A DNA stretch of 64,000 bases from Bradyrhizobium sp. NP1 (GTDB taxonomy: Bacteria; Pseudomonadota; Alphaproteobacteria; Rhizobiales; Xanthobacteraceae): NCBI RefSeq assembly GCF_030378205.1, contig NZ_CP127385.1:6426001-6490000 (forward strand), in the 5' to 3' direction. Shown piece by piece: positions 21,431 through 29,124 of this stretch. How positions within the stretch are numbered: the first letter of the stretch is position 1; the number at the start of each line of letters is the position of its first letter. The notes under the pieces are model-generated. The model ran no database searches. It saw only the letters and a list, made by a program, of their open reading frames with translations, and was not told the DNA's origin. The position numbers were made by a program, and so were the translations under genes.

Positions 21431-21592
21431 TGCCGCCGATTTGAAGTTCCTTCACATTTGCCGCGAGTCCGAATCAGGAACTTCAACATCGAAAGCGGCA
21501 CCATTTTCTTTTGGTTGCCAGTGCTCCCTTGTTTCCGAAGTTCGTGCAGGGGGCGCCGCGATAGATCACGAACTTCGGAAACGGAGCACTGG
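21428..21592. repeat. 165-bp two-hairpin composite element, copy 1 (glgB-glgX)
   Basis: Hairpin 1 pairs 21428-21450 with 21477-21503, with an unpaired AAA (21492-21494) in the right arm. Hairpin 2 pairs 21518-21546 with 21567-21592 (25-26 bp), with an unpaired CTT in the left arm after 10 bp. A 14-nt spacer (21504-21517) separates them. The first three bases are the glgB TAG; the element ends 4 nt before the glgX ATG. The same architecture with other stem sequences recurs at 60155-60319. I recognise no named family. Confidence 0.8.
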
Positions 21593-21596
21593 TTGC

Positions 21597-23672
21597 ATGC
21601 GACTGACTGCCGGAAGCCCTGCGCGGCTCGGCGCAAGCTGGGACGGCCGAGGCACGAACTTCGCGCTGTTCTCAGCCAATGCCGAGAAGGTCGAGCTCTG
21701 CCTGTTCGACGGCCAGGGCCGCCGCGAGCTTGAACGGGTCGAGCTGCCGGAGCGCACGGAGGATGTCTGGCACGGCTATCTCAACGACGTCTCGCCGGGC
21801 CAGCTCTACGGCTATCGCGTGCACGGCCCTTACGCGCCGGAACGCGGCCACCGCTTCAACTGCAACAAGCTGCTGCTCGACCCCTATGCCAAGCGGCTCG
21901 CAGGCCGGCTGGTCTGGAGCGACGCGCATTTTGCCTTCCGCATCGGCAGCCCGCGCGAGGATCTTTCATTCGACCGCCGCGACAATGCCCGCGGCATGCT
22001 GAAGGCCGTCGTGGTCGACGAGACCTTCAACTGGGGCCGCCGCGAGATGCGGCCCACCATCCCCTGGGAAGACACCATCATCTATGAAGCCCACGTCAAG
22101 GGACTGACCCAGAAGCGGGGCGATGTTCCGCCGGGCCTGCGCGGCACCTATGGCGGGCTGTCGTCGCCGGCCATGATCGCGCATCTGAAGCGGCTCGGGG
22201 TCACGACCATTGAGCTGTTGCCGATCCACGCCTTCATCGACGACCGCCTGTTGGTGGAGAAGAAGCTCGGGAATTACTGGGGTTACAACACGCTGTCCTA
22301 TTTCGCGCCGGAGCCGCGCTATGCGCAGGACAACGCGCTCGATTCCTTCCGTACCACGGTGGCCCGCCTGCACGACGCCGGCATCGAGGTGATGCTCGAC
22401 GTCGTCTACAACCACACCTGCGAAGGCAATCACCTCGGCCCCACGCTGTCGCTGCGCGGCATCGACAACGCATCGTATTACTGGCTGAAACCAGACAACC
22501 CCCGCTTTTACGACGACTTCACGGGCTGCGGCTCGTCCGTCAACCTCGCCCATCCGCGCGTGCTGCAGATGGTGATGGACTCGCTGCGCTACTGGGTCGA
22601 GGTCTGTCACGTCGACGGCTTCCGCCTGGATCTGGCGACGACGCTGGCGCGCGGGCCGAACGGATTCGACCGCAACGCGCCATTCCTCACCGCGGTGCGT
22701 CAGGACCCGGTGCTGGCGTCGGTGAAACTCGTCGCCGAACCCTGGGATCTCGGACTTGGCGGCTACCAGGTCGGCGGCTTTCCCTCGCAATGGTCGGAGT
22801 GGAACGACCGCTATCGCTCGGCGATGCGGCGCTACTGGAGCGGCGAAGGCAGCCTGATCGGCGAAATCTCGAGCCGGATGACCGCCTCCTCCGACCTGTT
22901 CCACCATGACGGCCGCTCGCCGCGCGCCAGCGTCAACCACATCACCGTGCATGACGGTTTCACGCTCGCCGACCTCTTCAGCTACAACGAAAAACACAAC
23001 GAAGCCAACGGCGAGGACAACCGTGACGGCTCCAACGACAATCACAGCAACAATTGCGGCCACGAGGGGCCGACCGACGACCCCGAGATAACGACGCTGC
23101 GACGCCAGCTTCGCAAGAACCAGCTCGCCTGCCTGCTGCTCGCGCAGGGTACGCCGCTCATCCTCGCCGGCGACGAGGTCGGCAACTCGCAGGGCGGCAA
23201 CAACAACGCCTATTGCCAGGACAACGAGATCGGCTGGGTCGGCTGGGACAATCTCGGCAGCGAGGGCGAGGATCTCATCGATTTCGTCGCCCAGATGACC
23301 GAGCTGCGGCGGCGCTTTCCGCAGATCCGCTCGCAACGCTGGCTCGACGGCCGCCGGCCCGACGGCTCCTACGGCGCGGTCTGGCTGACGCCCACGGCGG
23401 AAGAAATGAAGGAATCCGACTGGCAGTTTCCGGAAGGCAGGTTCCTGTCCTATGTGCTGGGCCCGGTGGAACCCGAGGGGGCGCCGATCTTTATCGTGTT
23501 GAATGCCGCGCCGCAGGAGATCGCCTTCACCTTGCCGAAGCTCACCGAATACAAAAGCTGGCAGCAGGTGCTCAACACCGCCGACGCCTCGCGCGCGAGT
23601 GGCGGCTTTGCCGCGGGCGCCGAGACCCAAGCGCCGCCCCGTTCGGTGCTTGCCTTTGCAGGCTCGCGATGA
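21597..23672 (+). CDS. glgX: Glycogen debranching enzyme GlgX
   Basis: A 691-aa isoamylase-type enzyme that removes short alpha-1,6 branches from limit dextrins, releasing maltotetraose-size chains. An N-terminal CBM48 begins RLGASWDGRGTNFALFS. The GH13_11 barrel shows DVVYNHTCEGNH, VDGFRLDLATTLAR (nucleophile), LVAEPWDLG (acid/base) and ITVHDGFTLADL. ATG 21597 is chosen because family similarity begins at MRLTAGSP; the longer upstream frame only translates the hairpin element. A GGAG 11 nt upstream lies inside the right arm of hairpin 2, so folding could mask the ribosome binding site. It overlaps treZ by ATGA. Confidence 0.94.
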   Translation: MRLTAGSPARLGASWDGRGTNFALFSANAEKVELCLFDGQGRRELERVELPERTEDVWHGYLNDVSPGQLYGYRVHGPYAPERGHRFNCNKLLLDPYAKRLAGRLVWSDAHFAFRIGSPREDLSFDRRDNARGMLKAVVVDETFNWGRREMRPTIPWEDTIIYEAHVKGLTQKRGDVPPGLRGTYGGLSSPAMIAHLKRLGVTTIELLPIHAFIDDRLLVEKKLGNYWGYNTLSYFAPEPRYAQDNALDSFRTTVARLHDAGIEVMLDVVYNHTCEGNHLGPTLSLRGIDNASYYWLKPDNPRFYDDFTGCGSSVNLAHPRVLQMVMDSLRYWVEVCHVDGFRLDLATTLARGPNGFDRNAPFLTAVRQDPVLASVKLVAEPWDLGLGGYQVGGFPSQWSEWNDRYRSAMRRYWSGEGSLIGEISSRMTASSDLFHHDGRSPRASVNHITVHDGFTLADLFSYNEKHNEANGEDNRDGSNDNHSNNCGHEGPTDDPEITTLRRQLRKNQLACLLLAQGTPLILAGDEVGNSQGGNNNAYCQDNEIGWVGWDNLGSEGEDLIDFVAQMTELRRRFPQIRSQRWLDGRRPDGSYGAVWLTPTAEEMKESDWQFPEGRFLSYVLGPVEPEGAPIFIVLNAAPQEIAFTLPKLTEYKSWQQVLNTADASRASGGFAAGAETQAPPRSVLAFAGSR

Positions 23673-25429
23673 GCGCGCGCCAGTTCGGCCCACGTTTGAT
23701 CAGGGATGGCATCTCGTTCCGGCTGTGGGCGCCGGCGGCAAAGCGCGTCGACCTGATCATGGAACGGCCTCATGCCATGCAGCGCGGCGAAGGCGGCTGG
23801 TTCACCGCCGACGTGGCCGGCGCGGCCGCCGGTGCGCGCTACAAATTCCGCATCGACGGCGAGATCGACGTGCCCGATCCGGCTTCCGCCTTCCAGCCCG
23901 ACGATGTGTTCGGGGAAAGCGAGGCGATCGATCACGCAGGCTATGCGTGGAAGGCGCGGGATTGGCGCGGCCGCCCGTGGGAAGAGACCGTGCTGATCGA
24001 AGCCCATGTCGGCACCTTCACGCCTGAAGGCACCTATCGCGCCATGATCGATAAGCTCGATCATCTCGTCGCGACCGGGATCACCGCGCTCGAGCTGATG
24101 CCGCTCGCGGACTTCGCCGGCAAACGCAACTGGGGCTATGACGGCGTCTTGTGGTACGCGCCCGACAGCGCCTATGGCCGGCCGGAAGACCTGAAAGCCC
24201 TGATCGACGCGGCGCATCAGCGCGGACTGATGATGTTCCTCGACGTGGTCTACAATCACTTCGGGCCCGAAGGAAACTATCTCGGCCGCTATGCGCCGGG
24301 CTTCTTCACCGAGGCGCACACCCCCTGGGGCAGCGCGATCGATTATCGTGTACCGGAAGTGCGCGCGTTCGCGATCGAGAACGCGCTGACCTGGCTTTCC
24401 GATTATCGCTTCGACGGCCTGCGCTTCGATGCGGTCAACACCATCATCGAGACCGGCGCGCCGCCGATCCTGCACGACATCAGCCGCGCCATGGGCCGGC
24501 TCGCGGCCGAGACCGGACGGCACATTCATCTCGTGCTTGAAAACGGCGACAACCGCGCCAGCCTGCTCGACCCGACGCAGGAGCCGCCGGCCGGAAAATA
24601 TCGCGGCCAGTGGAACGACGACTATCACCATGTCTGGCATGTGATGCTGACCGGCGAGGCGCAGGGATACTACGGCGACTATCAGCGCTTGCCTCGCGGC
24701 AGCCTCGCACGCGCATTGTCGTCGGGCTATGTCTATCAGGGCGAGCCGGCGCCGTTCTGGGGCAACAAGCTGCGCGGCGAGCCGAGCGGCGACCTCGCGC
24801 CAACCGCTTTCGTCAACTTCCTGCAGAACCACGATCAGATCGGCAACCGGGCCTTTGGCGACCGCCTGGAAAGCCTCGCGACGGCTGACGGGATCGAGGC
24901 CGCGCTTGCGGTGACGCTGCTCGCACCGACGACGCCGATGTTGTTCATGGGCGAGGAATGGGGCTCGAAGGCTCCGTTCCCCTTCTTCTGCGACTTCAAG
25001 GGCGGCCTTGCGGAGGCCGTGCGGAAGGGCCGCAAGCACGAATATGCCTGGGCCTATGCCAGATATGGCGACGAGGTGCCCGACCCGCTCGATGCCGCGA
25101 CGTTTCAGTCCGCCGTTCTCGACTGGGAGAGGCGCGATGCGCCTGACGGCGCGAAACGGTTGAGGCTGGTGCGCGAACTGCTCGCCATCCGGCGGCGCGA
25201 GATCGCGCCGAGGCTCAAGGGCGCCCGTTTCGGCGAAGCCAGCGCCGAAGAGAGTGGGCTTCTCACCGCGAGCTGGCAGATGGGCGATGGCACGACGCTG
25301 CTTCTGGCCGCAAACCTGTCAGGCGCCAAGATCGCCTATGAGACCGACCGCGCCGGTGTGCCGATCTGGGGCGTAAATGCCGGCAACAGCTTGCCGCCCT
25401 GGTCGGTGTCCTGGCGCCTCGGAGGCTAA
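23669..25429 (+). CDS. treZ: Malto-oligosyltrehalose trehalohydrolase
   Basis: Cleaves maltooligosyl-trehalose made by TreY to release trehalose. The 586-aa protein has an N-terminal beta-sandwich (FRLWAPAAKRVDLIM) and a GH13_10 barrel with EAHVGTFTPEGTY, NWGYDGVLWYAP, YRFDGLRFDAVNTI (nucleophile), LVLENGDNRAS (acid/base) and FLQNHDQIGNRAFGDRL. ATG 23669 overlaps the glgX stop. GGAGG in its last codons is the ribosome binding site of treY, so treZ and treY are translationally linked. Confidence 0.94.
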   Translation: MSARQFGPRLIRDGISFRLWAPAAKRVDLIMERPHAMQRGEGGWFTADVAGAAAGARYKFRIDGEIDVPDPASAFQPDDVFGESEAIDHAGYAWKARDWRGRPWEETVLIEAHVGTFTPEGTYRAMIDKLDHLVATGITALELMPLADFAGKRNWGYDGVLWYAPDSAYGRPEDLKALIDAAHQRGLMMFLDVVYNHFGPEGNYLGRYAPGFFTEAHTPWGSAIDYRVPEVRAFAIENALTWLSDYRFDGLRFDAVNTIIETGAPPILHDISRAMGRLAAETGRHIHLVLENGDNRASLLDPTQEPPAGKYRGQWNDDYHHVWHVMLTGEAQGYYGDYQRLPRGSLARALSSGYVYQGEPAPFWGNKLRGEPSGDLAPTAFVNFLQNHDQIGNRAFGDRLESLATADGIEAALAVTLLAPTTPMLFMGEEWGSKAPFPFFCDFKGGLAEAVRKGRKHEYAWAYARYGDEVPDPLDAATFQSAVLDWERRDAPDGAKRLRLVRELLAIRRREIAPRLKGARFGEASAEESGLLTASWQMGDGTTLLLAANLSGAKIAYETDRAGVPIWGVNAGNSLPPWSVSWRLGG

Positions 25430-25430
25430 A

Positions 25431-28217
25431 ATGCCCCCGGACATTCCGCTTGCGACCTATCGCGTGCAACTCACGGCCGATTTCGACTTCGACAAGGCCG
25501 CCGAGATCATTCCCTACCTGAAGGCGTTGGGGATCACGCATCTCTATGCCTCGCCCTTCATGAAGGCGCGCAAGGGCTCGATGCATGGCTACGACATTGT
25601 CGATCACACCCGCATCAGTCCCGAGCTCGGTGACGAAGCCGGCTTCGAGCGCCTGAGCGAGGCCTTGCGGCGGCATGATCTCGGCCTGATCCTCGATTTC
25701 GTGCCCAACCATGTCGGCGTGCACTATGCCGACAATCCCTATTGGCTCGACGTGCTGGAATGGGGCGAGGCATCCCCGCATGCGATTTCCTTCGACATCG
25801 ACTGGGATCAACTGCCCTATCGCGCGCGTGGCGGCGTGCTGCTGCCGATCCTGGGCGTCCCCTATGGCGAGGCGCTCGAGGGCGGGGAGATCACGCTGCG
25901 CTACGATGCGGACGAAGCCAGCTTCTCCGCCTGGTATTACGACCACCGGCTGCCGGTCGCGCCGGAGCGCTATGGCGAGATCCTGCGCGTGATCGTCAAG
26001 GAAGCCGGCGCCGAGGACAGCGAGCCTGGCCGGCGTATTCTCGCGCTCGCCTCGCGCTACCTCGGCTTGCGCCACCCGAACCGCAAGGAAGCTCCGACGT
26101 TCAAGACGGCGCTGAAGGAGATCGCCGGAAGCGCCGAACTCATCGTGCGGGGGCTCGAGGCCTATCGTGCCGGCCGCGATCGCCCCGCGCAGACGCTGGC
26201 ACTGCATCACCTGCTGGAGCGCCAGCACTACAAGCTCGGCCACTGGCGGCTCGCCTCGAGCGACATCAACTATCGCCGCTTCTTCGACGTCAACACGCTC
26301 GCGGGCTGGCGGGTCGAGGACCCCGGCACCTTCGCGATCACCCACCGCCTGGTCAAGAAGCTGATCGCGGACGGTCGGCTGCAGGGGCTGCGGCTCGACC
26401 ATGTCGACGGCCTGCGCGACCCCGCGCAATATTTCCAGCGCCTGCGCCGCCTGGTGCGCGACGCCCAGGGGCGCCGACCGTTCTATGTCGCGATCGAAAA
26501 GATCCTCTGCGAGGAGGAGAAGATGCCGGCCTTTGCCGGCGTCCACGGCACGACCGGCTATGAATGGATGAACGTGCTCACCCACATGCTGATCGACGAA
26601 AAGGGGCTTGATCCGCTCGACGAGATATGGCGGCAGATCAGCAACCGCAGCCCAAGGCTCGCGCCCATGCTGATCGAGGCCAAGCGCCGCGTGCTGGAAA
26701 CCCTGCTGACCAGCGAATTCATCGTGCTGGTGCGCCTCCTCACCCGCATCGCCAACGGGCACTATTCCACCCGCGACTATTCGGCCGACAGCTTGCGGCA
26801 GGCGCTCGAGCTCTACGTGCTGCATTTCCCGGTGTATCGCACCTACATCACGCCAGCCGGGCCGACCGACCACGATCGCGCACTGATCGCGCGGACCATC
26901 GCGCGGGCGCGCGCCGAATGGTTCGCGGCCGACGACGGCATCTTCGACTTCCTGCAGGACGCGTTGACCATGGACATGGTCAAGCCGGGCCGGCCGCCGC
27001 ACAGCAAGCCGCGCGTGCGCCGCTTCGCGCTCAAGGTGCAGCAGTTCACCGGACCCTTGATGGCGAAATCGCTCGAGGACACCGCGTTCTACCGCTACCA
27101 TCGCCTGCTCGCGCTGAACGAGGTCGGCGGCGATCCGGCCGCGCGGGCGCCCTCGATCCAACGCTTTCACGGCCTGATGCAGCAGCGCGGCCGCGAATGG
27201 CCGCACGGCCTCACCGCGACCGCGACCCACGACACCAAGCGCGGCGAGGATGCGCGGGCGCGTCTGGCGGCCCTTTCCGAACTGCCCGGCGAATGGACCA
27301 GCGCGGTGGCGCGCTGGAAGGTTTTCAATGCGCCGCATCTCGTCACCAGCGGAAGCACGCGTGCGCCATCGGCGACCGCCGAATACATGCTGTACCAGTC
27401 GCTGCTCGGTGCATGGCCTGCTGGCGAGATCGATGCAGCCTTCGTCGACCGGATCCAGGCCTACGCCCTGAAGGCCGCGCGCGAGGGCAAGGAGGAGACG
27501 AGCTGGCTCAATCCGAGCCAGGCCTACGAAGAAGGGCTGAAGACCTTCATCGCGCGCATCCTGGATCGCTCGCGCGCCGGCGAATTCCTGGATGGGCTTG
27601 AAGTCTTCGCCCGCCGCCTCGCGCTGCTCGGCGCGCTGAATTCGCTGAGCCAGATCACGCTGAAGGCGACGCTGCCCGGCGTGCCCGATTTCTACCAGGG
27701 AACGGAATTGTGGGACCTGTCGCTGGTCGACCCCGACAACCGCAGGCCGGTTGATTTCGCGGAGCGCGTGGGCCTGCTTGCGGCGCTGGAAACGCCGGAC
27801 TGGCAGGCGCTCGCACGGGACTGGCCGGATGGCCGACTCAAATTCGCCTGGACCCGCCATCTCCTCAGACTGCGCGCCGAACGTGCCGAGGTCTTCATCC
27901 ATGGCGACTATCAGCCGCTCGACGTCACCGGCCCGCACCGCGACCATGTGATCGCGTTCGCCCGGCGGCGCGGCCGCGACGCCATGATCACCGTGGTGGC
28001 GCGAAAGTTTGCGCCCTTCACCGAAGGCGGCCGCGCCTGGCCGAAGCCCGCCGCCTTCGAAGGCGCAGTGCAGTTGCAAGGATATTCGCTGGAGGCGGCG
28101 GCAGCCAACAGCGCTGAGCTGCCGCTCGCGGTTGCGTTTGCGCAGCTACCCGTCGCAGTGCTGAAAGCGACGGTTCGGGCCGCCGCCACGCCTGCCCGAA
28201 AGCGCGTTCCCGCCTGA
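25431..28217 (+). CDS. treY: Malto-oligosyltrehalose synthase
   Basis: Isomerises the reducing-end linkage of maltodextrins from alpha-1,4 to alpha,alpha-1,1, giving the substrate of TreZ. The 928-aa length is typical for TreY (GH13_26). Visible motifs are ATYRVQLTADFDF at the start, YASPFMKARKGSMHGYDIVD, LQGLRLDHVDGL (nucleophile), VAIEKILCEEE (acid/base) and TATHDTKRGEDARARL. I chose ATG 25431, 1 nt after the treZ stop with GGAGG 5 nt upstream; an earlier in-frame ATG adds only a Cys/Pro-rich stretch read from treZ. It is the last gene of the plus-strand operon. Confidence 0.95.
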   Translation: MPPDIPLATYRVQLTADFDFDKAAEIIPYLKALGITHLYASPFMKARKGSMHGYDIVDHTRISPELGDEAGFERLSEALRRHDLGLILDFVPNHVGVHYADNPYWLDVLEWGEASPHAISFDIDWDQLPYRARGGVLLPILGVPYGEALEGGEITLRYDADEASFSAWYYDHRLPVAPERYGEILRVIVKEAGAEDSEPGRRILALASRYLGLRHPNRKEAPTFKTALKEIAGSAELIVRGLEAYRAGRDRPAQTLALHHLLERQHYKLGHWRLASSDINYRRFFDVNTLAGWRVEDPGTFAITHRLVKKLIADGRLQGLRLDHVDGLRDPAQYFQRLRRLVRDAQGRRPFYVAIEKILCEEEKMPAFAGVHGTTGYEWMNVLTHMLIDEKGLDPLDEIWRQISNRSPRLAPMLIEAKRRVLETLLTSEFIVLVRLLTRIANGHYSTRDYSADSLRQALELYVLHFPVYRTYITPAGPTDHDRALIARTIARARAEWFAADDGIFDFLQDALTMDMVKPGRPPHSKPRVRRFALKVQQFTGPLMAKSLEDTAFYRYHRLLALNEVGGDPAARAPSIQRFHGLMQQRGREWPHGLTATATHDTKRGEDARARLAALSELPGEWTSAVARWKVFNAPHLVTSGSTRAPSATAEYMLYQSLLGAWPAGEIDAAFVDRIQAYALKAAREGKEETSWLNPSQAYEEGLKTFIARILDRSRAGEFLDGLEVFARRLALLGALNSLSQITLKATLPGVPDFYQGTELWDLSLVDPDNRRPVDFAERVGLLAALETPDWQALARDWPDGRLKFAWTRHLLRLRAERAEVFIHGDYQPLDVTGPHRDHVIAFARRRGRDAMITVVARKFAPFTEGGRAWPKPAAFEGAVQLQGYSLEAAAANSAELPLAVAFAQLPVAVLKATVRAAATPARKRVPA

Positions 28218-28234
28218 GGCCCGGAAAATGCGAA

Positions 28235-28262
28235 GGCCGTCCGGGATCTTGGCCGGACGGCC
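28235..28262 (+). terminator. Strong GC hairpin after treY
   Basis: GGCCGTCCGG (28235-28244) pairs perfectly with CCGGACGGCC (28253-28262) around an 8-nt loop, 17 nt after the treY stop. No T-run follows, so it could be a terminator of the weak-U type or an mRNA-stabilising 3' hairpin. Confidence 0.5.
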
Positions 28263-28404
28263 CCGGCGGATTCGTGCCGATTCGAAGATCGGTTCCCTCC
28301 CCGCACGCCCGTACATAGTCGGCAAACTGACCCGACAGCAAGCTGACGGAATCCTGCCACGCGGCTTTTTCACAATTTTGTCGTGAGCGCGCTAGAGATC
28401 GCGA

Positions 28405-28716
28405 TCAACTGCGCTTGGTGAGCAACAGCGCGCCGCGGCTGCGAATCGCCGCCTGGGCTGCTTCCGCAAACCGCTGCAACAGCCACGGCAGCACGACTTC
28501 GAGACGGACGTGATCGTCCGCGACATCGATACGGCCACTCGCGATTTGTCCGAGCGCGCGCACGCGGAAATCCATGCGGTTGTCCTCCCAGCGCTCCTGC
28601 TCGATGGCGAGCACCGGAATGCTTGCGGCCGCGCGCGTCAGCCCGTCCTTGAGACGGCGAATCGCTTCCTCGCGGCCGAGCCTGTGCGGAATGGAAACAA
28701 CGAGCGGCGCGGGCAT
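28405..28716 (-). CDS. Polyhydroxyalkanoic acid system family protein
   Basis: A 103-aa protein resembling the PHA granule-region family (PHA_gran_rgn type), small proteins found near polyhydroxyalkanoate genes in proteobacteria. The N-terminal segment VSIPHRLGREEAIRRLKDGL and the C-terminal LEVVLPWLLQRFAEAAQAAIR fit the family pattern. No phaC or phaZ gene is next to it here; its neighbours are treY and a DUF3309 gene. A link to carbon-storage granules is plausible beside the glycogen cluster but rests on the family name, since the biochemical role is unknown. Confidence 0.72.
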   Translation of the reverse strand: MPAPLVVSIPHRLGREEAIRRLKDGLTRAAASIPVLAIEQERWEDNRMDFRVRALGQIASGRIDVADDHVRLEVVLPWLLQRFAEAAQAAIRSRGALLLTKRS

Positions 28717-28802
28717 CGCAAATCCTCTCTGGCTTCAACGCATGTAGTCGATCCGCGTTGCAAGGGAAGGCCAAGTGCACGAATTATCGCGTCGCAAAAT
28801 CG

Positions 28803-28828
28803 GGAACTTTTCGATGCACCCGCAAGTT
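28803..28828 (+). promoter_or_regulatory. Sigma-EcfG-like promoter before the DUF3309 gene
   Basis: GGAAC (28803-28807), 17 nt, AGTT (28825-28828). The -35 is perfect, the -10 has one mismatch to CGTT, and the spacing is ideal. It lies 55 nt before the ATG at 28884. Confidence 0.45.
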
Positions 28829-28883
28829 GCTCTGCCGGTCGCAGGGTTCACGAGCGCCCACAGGGACGGGCTGAGGAGGTTAA

Positions 28884-29048
28884 ATGTCGATTGGCACAAT
28901 CATCCTGATCATTCTGATCATCGCCTTGCTGGGCGGATTCAGCGGCATCGGTGGTGGCCCGTTCTACGGCACCGGTTACTATGGCGGCGGCGGCCTCGGC
29001 CTCATCATCATCATTATTCTGATCCTCGTGCTGCTCGGGAGGATCTGA
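28884..29048 (+). CDS. DUF3309-family small membrane protein
   Basis: A 54-residue protein with ATG at 28884 behind a strong GAGGAGG ribosome binding site. Two very hydrophobic segments (residues about 3-16, rich in Ile/Leu, and about 36-52) flank a Gly/Tyr-rich loop with GGGPFYGTGYYGGGG. This is the layout of DUF3309 proteins, common in Rhizobiales and of unknown role. It is preceded by a sigma-EcfG-like promoter, which would place it in the general stress response. It is convergent with ligD. Confidence 0.82.
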   Translation: MSIGTIILIILIIALLGGFSGIGGGPFYGTGYYGGGGLGLIIIIILILVLLGRI

Positions 29049-29124
29049 ACCCGTCGCTGCGAGCTGTCATTTGCGGGTCCGCGCCTGGCGCGGCCCGCAT
29101 CTGTTTGATCGGGCCCTTTGACAC

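Noticed and set aside
21441..21596. N-terminal extension of GlgX by 52 residues
   Set aside because: The extra codons only translate the hairpin element; family similarity starts at the ATG at 21597.
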